From Deinandra increscens subsp. villosa (taxonomy: Eukaryota; Streptophyta; Magnoliopsida; Asterales; Asteraceae): DNA of 64,000 nucleotides. Position numbers and translations under genes: made by a program. The stretch covers positions 20,732,956 to 20,796,955 of the forward strand of contig JBCNJP010000003.1 of the NCBI GenBank assembly GCA_039602395.1, read 5' to 3'. Below are positions 58,521 to 64,000 of this stretch, piece by piece; position 1 is the stretch's first letter, and each line of letters starts with the position of its first letter. Below the pieces are notes generated by a model. That model saw nothing but the letters and a program-made list of their open reading frames with translations, ran no database searches and was not told where the DNA came from.

Positions 58521-58600
58521 AGGGCCGTGTTGAGTCAGGAGGGGCCGTGTTGAGTCAGGAGGGGCCGTGTTGAGTCAGGAGGGGCCGTGTCATGTCAGAA
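58521..58600 (+). repeat. 20-bp tandem repeat, about 3.5 copies
   Basis: The unit GGGGCCGTGTTGAGTCAGGA repeats exactly from 58521 (first base variant) to 58590. The last copy changes to catgtcagaa. Confidence 0.95.
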
Positions 58601-59852
58601 GGCGTTCAGATCCAAAAAAATCAATGTTTAGGTTTGGCACGGCCCGTGACAAGGTATGGCACGGGGCTTGTTGAACTTAATCATGCCAATTTGACCTCAA
58701 AAGCATCTTCCTCTCGTCAAGACACTCGAAATTCACTATTTATGGATAACTCATTTTCTAGCTCGAGATACGCTCCTGCTAAGTTTTTAGCGGTTGCTGA
58801 GCACACCGTTGTCTTTCAGCAGTTGTTCTTCGAGATGTGGTTGAGTCTTGGGGTAATCACTTTTTCTTGACTCGAGAGAAGGTCGTATGAGGGCATCATG
58901 TTCATTTTTCAAGGTCACAGCTCGGGTCTTGGTGGAGAATCACAAAGTCTTCATATTTTCTTCGTTTTTTAATTGTTTTTGACTTCTTTTGTGATTTTCA
59001 CCTTGATTACACTGAAAAACTAAAAAGAAAACAATATAACACTACTTTGATAATAGTTAGTCATATATAACCCGAAATGTGAGGAATATTTGATTTAAAA
59101 ATATATATAATATGGTACACATCAAACATTCTCACACTTGAATCTTTGCTTGTCCTCAAGCAAAACTCTATAAATGAGGCCGACACATCCCAAAAGTTTA
59201 TTAATTCGTGGAATCAAGATTCCGGGCACTATAAATACCATTATTCCATTTATTTTCCAACTCATCTTTCATTGAATTTTTATTTTTTCATTTGTTGAAA
59301 TATAAACAATTATGACAAGCCTACTTAGAAGTTTTATTTTTACACAAACTTATATTCCTCACAAGCGATCACTCAACTCTCGAGATATTGATTTGTATAC
59401 TTGGGGTGAACACTCATACCTAGGTGAAAAGAAGTAGATAGCATAGGCTTGACACGTAATCGAACCTCCACAGAACTCACCAGAAATCACATACTTATCA
59501 TGAGGTCTTAAAAAGGGTAGGTTTGGGGTTAGGGTATGGATATTATATATTAAAAGGGGGATAATTTTTAAGACTTCCCATTTTTATGTGACTTTCCTCT
59601 AAAGAATTTTCTAAGAGCTTCCCTGGATTGCTCTTAAGGGGTTTATCCCTTTATTTAATCACTTTCATCTCTTTTTTTCTTTTTCTTTCTCTCTCTATTT
59701 TTTTTAGACAAGGGAGCGCGAAATCCAGGGTCCGTCTTGGATTTTTCACATATTATTGATTGAGAGAAAAAATAGTCACGTTCGGTGGTTTTTTTTTGTT
59801 GAAAAATAACAATTTTTTTACTAAATTAAGGGGTGTAAAATAAAAAAGCCTA

Positions 59853-59872
59853 GGGGGGGGGGAGGGGGGGGG
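59853..59872 (+). repeat. G-tract (10 G, A, 9 G)
   Basis: Two long G runs separated by a single A give strong G-quadruplex potential on the + strand. The exact count could be affected by sequencing error in homopolymers. Confidence 0.8.
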
Positions 59873-60978
59873 CATTAGAGTATTTTTTGCAAAGGGGGTT
59901 TATTTTGCAAATTGATTGGGTTGAAGAAACGAAAATGTTTAGGCTCAAAGAGGTTTACTAGGGGAAATTTTGAGGGTAATAAAGGAGATGAGGAGCAGAA
60001 ATGTGAAATCCTAGGTGCCTCAATCCTTTAATTATGTGCTTCTGATTTGGTCCATCTCGGGATGTATTACCGTGTCAAGTTGTACTTCTACTAAATTACC
60101 TGGGTTTCTCTCAGAATCAAAGAAGAAGCGAGTATGTTTATAGGTGATCATGCTATATACAGGCTCAAATCCTCACTGAAAATGGGGGAAGGGGAAAATA
60201 TAAGTTATATAAAAATAAACTTATTTTCTACTTGCCATAAAAGAAATATTTCAATTTTTTTATTCAATGAGATTTGAATCTTTGATAAATTGAGAAATGA
60301 CTTTTACGTACACGGTTTCTTGAAGAAAAAACGAATTTTTAAAAATTCTGGCAGTACAGAAGCCATTTTTTTCCAAACGAGTTTTGTGTAAGGCTTGAAT
60401 ATGCACAAACAAAAATTCAAGACCTGCAGTATCCCGTCCCTACACTTAAATTGCACATTGCCCTCAATGTGCCTGCGCGTAAGCAGAAAGAGAAACAATG
60501 AAAAATAAAGAGTGAAAGGGAATGATAAATTGGATATGGCGTCCCCACACTTAGACTTTTCCAGGCGCCATGCTTTACCTGACATTCCCGTACAGCAAGA
60601 TTATAAATACATTTACTTCCTTCAACTTGCTCAACAAACAAACCTACAAAAGAAATAAAAACAAAATATCCTAATGTTGGAGGTTTTGGTTGTTTGTCGG
60701 CGTTTCATAGTAACATAAGTGTTAATACAAAGTTGCGTCGGGCGAACCAAGACTTCCAACTTATTTATTAAAAAAGAAAAACATAACGGCTTGGTTTATT
60801 TACGGGTCCCAAGTTCGACCCGGTTTTTATTTTACCGAGTATCAGGTGGCTTTTCTTTAATCTATTTCCCACTCGTTCTGGTTACTTTCTTTCTTTCATT
60901 ATCAGATGGGAAAATCTGATAACAATTTCAAAATAAGTTTCAAAAAATTGGAACGAGTCGGGCCACCAAAATTTATAC

Positions 60979-61860
60979 TTACCTGGACCAGATCTGATGA
61001 TTGATTTTTTTTTCCTTTGATGGGTGCGCAGAAATGATCACATGCATATTTGACTGTGGATACTCAAGGTGCTCGAGGAGCTCCTTGAGCTCGAGAGAAG
61101 GTGGTTCTTTAGTGGATGATCTACTAAGAGGCTCCTTCTCTCGATCGATGTCTTCAACTGGATGAATGGGCTCCAAATAGGTTCCTTCAGGAGGTCGAGC
61201 ATCTTCCTTCAAGTTCTCCAGGGGGATTACTTCATCTTCTTCTGAGTTCCAAGGAACATCATCTTTAGAGGGATGTTGGAGTGCTAGCTTTACCTCCATG
61301 GATAACCTGTTACCTCCGAGTTGCAACTGATTGTTTGATGGTTCTTCTTGGATGGCGTCCCATCGCCTGAAGGGAGCCAAAGTTGTTGTGTACAACTCCT
61401 TCATCTGTAAACAATTGGTTGTCTTGGGAGCATTTTGAGGTTCCTCTTCTGGGGTGTCTTCTTGGTTTACACGATTCCGTGTTTCATCTTCTTCCGCCCA
61501 TATTCTTTTAAAGTACGCTTCCATAACCTTGATGTGTTCTAACATTTTTTGGTTGTTTCTTCAAGGTCATTTTTAGGAGGGGAAGAAGGTGTTTCTATTG
61601 TATATGGTGAGTAGTTAATTTTAACTTTTTCGGGATGTTCATCCCTCCCTATAATGATGTTCACTACATCGTAAACAATAGAAAGCGAAGCCATGTATAC
61701 ACTTAGAAGTTGAAGGTGGAAAATCATCCTCCACAACCGGCATTCTTATGTTTTCTTGTTCATAGATGCAACACTCGCCATGGAAAATGTCACATCTAGG
61801 ACAATATGAGTTGTGTTCGATCGGTTGTGGTGGTGGAGAAGAATGAGAAAAATGACTTGG
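60979..61860 (-). pseudogene. Gypsy gag-pol junction remnant
   Basis: A minus-strand frame from 61545 to 60979 ends with PPSLELKELLEHLEYPQSNM and VIISAHPSKEKK. This corresponds to the PSLELKPLPEHLKYAF / LPVIIS segment just before the reverse transcriptase in Athila/Tat-like elements. Its reverse transcriptase is missing. Further upstream on the minus strand (about 61860-61630) another frame carries NSYCPRCDIFHGECC and AFYCLRCSEHH, cysteine pairs of uncertain identity, ending in a stop. The frames are shifted relative to each other. Confidence 0.6.
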
Positions 61861-61868
61861 ACCTTCTG

Positions 61869-62490
61869 TTGGGTTACGACAGTGGTATTCGGGTCCCCGG
61901 AAACGACAAAATTTTTGATCTAATTAATTATTTAGGTTAAATAATTAATAAATCATTTACCGAGCAAATTAGTAAATTAAAATTAGATTAATTAAATTAA
62001 CTAGTAATTTAATACGCAACGGAAAACAATATAATCTACTAAACCCGATTACCAGTTTTTTCACGTAAACCTAATCACAACAGGATTCGACAATCACCAA
62101 AACGCACAAACACCAATCGCGTTAAAAACAAAAACGCAATATATACAAATAAATAAATTAAATAAATCTAAACTAACATCGAGTTTAGATATACCTGAGC
62201 GTTGATTCAAACAAACGCTTGAGACACGGAGGTCAACGGTTGACGCTAGGGTTTCGTAGGTTTGACTCGACAGGCGAATCTAACAATCCTCGCAACTTGC
62301 AAGATTCACTACGCGGCGAATCTCGCACCGGGAAAATCTCGCACGTCGGATACGGCGCGATTAGGGTTTTGCGAACGACGAGCAAACACGCCGTGTAACG
62401 GCGGTTCGTGATCGCGGGTGTCTGCTAGATGAACGGCGACGGTGAGGGGCGGCTGGCTGGAGCGGCGACGGCGAGGCCGACAGATGGCGG
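61869..62490. other. Possible LTR fragment cut by the hAT element
   Basis: The segment begins tgttgggttacgacagtggt, is AT-rich to about 62200, then becomes GC-rich with coding-like composition to 62490, where the hAT end starts. The TG-start and composition suggest an LTR, but no partner is in the window. A minus-strand frame in the GC-rich part is Arg/Pro-rich and unrecognised. Confidence 0.3.
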
Positions 62491-62521
62491 TAGAGGTGCA
62501 CAAAACGGTTTGTATTTAAGA

Positions 62522-62708
62522 ACCGGTTCCGGTTCTAAACCGGTTCTGGTTCCAGTGGGCAAGTGACTAACCGGTTCCGGCTAGAACCGGTTCCGGTTCC
62601 GGTTTGGTTCTTGGTGGAAAAATCCGGATCCGATTGGACCGGTTCCGGTTCGGTTCCTAACCGATTCCAAAGAACCGCTCAAAAAAACCGGTTCCTAAGA
62701 ACCGGTCG
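62522..62708. repeat. Subterminal ACCGGTT array of the hAT element
   Basis: ACCGGTT occurs at about 62523, 62539, 62572, 62587, 62639 and 62688, often followed by CCGG or CTGG, plus a variant ACCGGTC near 62701. Such arrays are typical transposase-binding regions of hAT elements. Confidence 0.8.
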
Positions 62709-63024
62709 TTGTAAAATGGGGAGTTCGGCCAGTCATATATATATATTTTTTTAGTTTTTTAACACTTTTTTAGAAAACAACACATAGAAAACATACTTCA
62801 AACTTCATTAAAACTACCATAATGTTTGTCCATTACACGGTTACATAAACTTACGAGTTCGGAGTTCGGATCGAAATAAAAACACACCATTACGAAAACA
62901 AATCCTACGAGTTACGAGTTCGAATCAATTAAACAAACAACTACAAAACATTAAGCAAATAACTTCTTCCAAACAAACTTTATTCTTCAGTCTTCATAAC
63001 TTCATCTTCAAATCATCTTCATCT

Positions 63025-64000
63025 TCACTCATCTTCGGAACTATTCGGGCCAATACGAACCGCCGCATCATAAGCATCCTCATCGGAAAGACCAAGCTCA
63101 ATCTCGTTCATGTGAATCCTTTCTTCAAGAGTAGTTTCGTCTTCAACAGTTTCCATGTTTTGAATACGATCCGCCGCATCCAAATGATCTTTCAAGCAAA
63201 TGCACATCTCGATTGAAGCCGGAGTCAACCTTGTTCGCCTTACCGATAAGACCCTACCACTCAAAGAAAAAGCACTTTCCGAAGCTACCGTGGAAGCTTG
63301 GACGGTTAGTAGATCTCGGGCCATAGCGGATAGGATTGGAAATTGACTTTCCTTTCCTTTCCACCATGCCAAGATATCAAAAGACTCAAATTCCTCCCGA
63401 GTCATCATGGAAAGAAAATCGCTTCCCATATACCTCCCAAGCTCACTAGTCGGTGTGGTTCCCCTTTGACGCTTACTATTTTCCGCCCTCAAATAAGTGT
63501 AAAAATCATTTGCACCACGACTCGAGCTACTAACGGATGACATTGAGTGGTGGATGTGTGTTGTTGGACCATATCGAGTCAAGTAAACATCAAACAAGTT
63601 TTGAATACAAGAGTGAAAAGTAGTTTTTGTTTTTGTAGCAAAGTCGACATCTTCCTCATACATTTCCAAAAACTCCGCTATCCTATCAATAGAGGCTTCA
63701 ACACCCGTAACGTTAAAACATGGGTTCAAAAAGGCGGCACAAGTAAAAATGGGTGGTATCTCCTTGACATATTTTTGAAACTTGATTTTCATAGGCTTCA
63801 CCGTAAGACCAAACATTTCACTTTTATATTCAAATTCACTCATTGTTTGTGCCATTACAAAAAGATTGTGGAGAACAAAAGAACTTGTGAAATAATAAAC
63901 CCCCGAAAGTTTTGTAGTTGAATCGTTAAAAACTCGAAGAAATTTGGTCATTTCTTCAATACACTCCCAACTATCATCCGAAAACGGTGTAGCTCGTGCA
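63025..64000 (-). CDS. hAT transposase, C-terminal part (RICESLEEPER/DAYSLEEPER-like)
   Basis: The frame is open from the right edge to the stop at 63025, about 325 residues. Upstream of the first in-window Met it continues as FSDDSWECIEEMTKFLRVF, so this is a partial gene. It begins with the RNase-H-like hAT core (FYDIT-type segment here VFNDSTTKLSGVYY). It contains the FMAQ-type linker region and ends with the dimerisation domain: FDILAWWKGKESQFPILSAM, ARDLLTVQASTVASESAFSL and RVLSVRRTRLTPASIE. The tail is acidic. No internal stop is present, so it could be functional. Whether it is a transposase or a domesticated copy cannot be told, but the adjacent hAT end and binding-site array favour a real element. 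Confidence 0.82.
   Translation of the reverse strand, partial: ARATPFSDDSWECIEEMTKFLRVFNDSTTKLSGVYYFTSSFVLHNLFVMAQTMSEFEYKSEMFGLTVKPMKIKFQKYVKEIPPIFTCAAFLNPCFNVTGVEASIDRIAEFLEMYEEDVDFATKTKTTFHSCIQNLFDVYLTRYGPTTHIHHSMSSVSSSSRGANDFYTYLRAENSKRQRGTTPTSELGRYMGSDFLSMMTREEFESFDILAWWKGKESQFPILSAMARDLLTVQASTVASESAFSLSGRVLSVRRTRLTPASIEMCICLKDHLDAADRIQNMETVEDETTLEERIHMNEIELGLSDEDAYDAAVRIGPNSSEDE

Larger units (their letters stand above)
57885..61860 (-). mobile_element. Decayed Gypsy retrotransposon
   Basis: The left part contains an LTR-like segment with a minus-strand TATA box (CCTATAAATAC, 58374-58384) and, upstream of it on that strand, GGCACG/CGTGCC dyads. The text cacacttgaatctttgcttg with tcctcaagcaaaact (59135-59165), and cctacacttaaattgcacat near 60438, are of the type found next to plant Gypsy LTRs. 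Pol and gag remnants lie at 60979-61860. The orientation is consistent: 3' LTR to the left, coding remnants to the right. Confidence 0.5.
62491..64000 (-). mobile_element. hAT transposon, 3' part, running off the right edge
   Basis: The left end TAGAGGTGCACAAAACGG has the form of a hAT terminal repeat. It is followed by a dense subterminal array of ACCGGTT words (62522-62708) and a minus-strand hAT transposase. The other end and the 8-bp target duplication lie outside the window. Confidence 0.65.

Noticed and set aside
58521..58600. CRISPR-like direct repeats
   Set aside because: The 20-bp units abut with no spacers and lie in plant retrotransposon DNA; no CRISPR array exists in this window.
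62309..62503. Arg/Pro-rich 64-codon minus-strand frame
   Set aside because: Runs across the border of the hAT element and has no domain; composition effect of GC-rich DNA.
1..64000. tRNA, rRNA, bacterial-type operons or phage genes
   Set aside because: No cloverleaf, rRNA or prokaryotic gene cluster was seen on either strand; tRNA-like matches are only retrotransposon primer sites.

Overview
This is a eudicot nuclear genome window, most likely from the daisy family (Asteraceae). The evidence is spliced plant genes, AT-rich intergenic DNA, dense nested LTR retrotransposons, and repeated short elements built on GGGTCAAA/GGGTTGGG-type words next to AGAGGTGG ends, which I associate with Asteraceae genomes. 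The family assignment is an inference. There are two assembly gaps of exactly 500 N (5932-6431 and 52331-52830).

Host genes, left to right. (1) The C-terminal exons of a CDKE/CDK8-type Mediator kinase (+, 1781-4284, cut by the left edge). (2) A complete nine-exon GPI mannosyltransferase 3 gene (PIGB/APTG1 type, +, 12989-17435; exons sum to 537 aa). (3) A small secreted EG45-domain/plant-natriuretic-peptide-like gene (+, 18873-19703, 132 aa). (4) A complete six-exon ESCRT-III gene VPS32/SNF7 (-, 43571-38743, 218 aa). A broken fragment of an exostosin-type glycosyltransferase (ARAD-like) lies at 5236-5540. The four genes are unrelated housekeeping or signalling genes with no operon-like logic.

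Mobile DNA fills the rest. 4.5-9.0 kb: a possible Mutator-type capture of the ARAD fragment, a probable Gypsy solo LTR and a long-TIR foldback element. 9.2-11.2 kb: a Helitron-like segment. 20.15-22.10 kb: a PIF/Harbinger element with TAA target duplications that carries only the Myb/SANT-type ORF, intact, and no transposase. 23-29.4 kb: a run of short tandem duplications and CpG-rich repeats. 29.6-35.7 kb: a Copia element with two identical 219-bp LTRs and a 5-bp target duplication but a heavily stop-riddled interior. 36.4-37.6 kb and 43.9-49.5 kb: Gypsy LTR and gag debris. 40.9-42.5 kb: a Harbinger-type MITE split by a foldback element, inside VPS32 intron 1. 49.8-57.9 kb: a young Copia element (376-bp LTRs, six differences) with gag, an extra downstream ORF, a solo LTR inserted at the end of gag, and no visible pol. 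57.9-61.9 kb: a decayed Gypsy element. 62.5 kb to the right edge: a hAT element with its transposase, running out of the window.

I did not find a clearly new multi-gene biological system. The most unusual signals are: dyad-symmetric 'word' pairs just upstream of TATA boxes in three LTR-like segments; an 11-copy octamer array in the leader of the younger Copia element; the duplicated W-[FY]-Y-D module in that element's extra ORF; phased GGCGCC palindromes inside the Harbinger terminus; and the identical-LTR/dead-interior Copia element, which implies mobilisation in trans.
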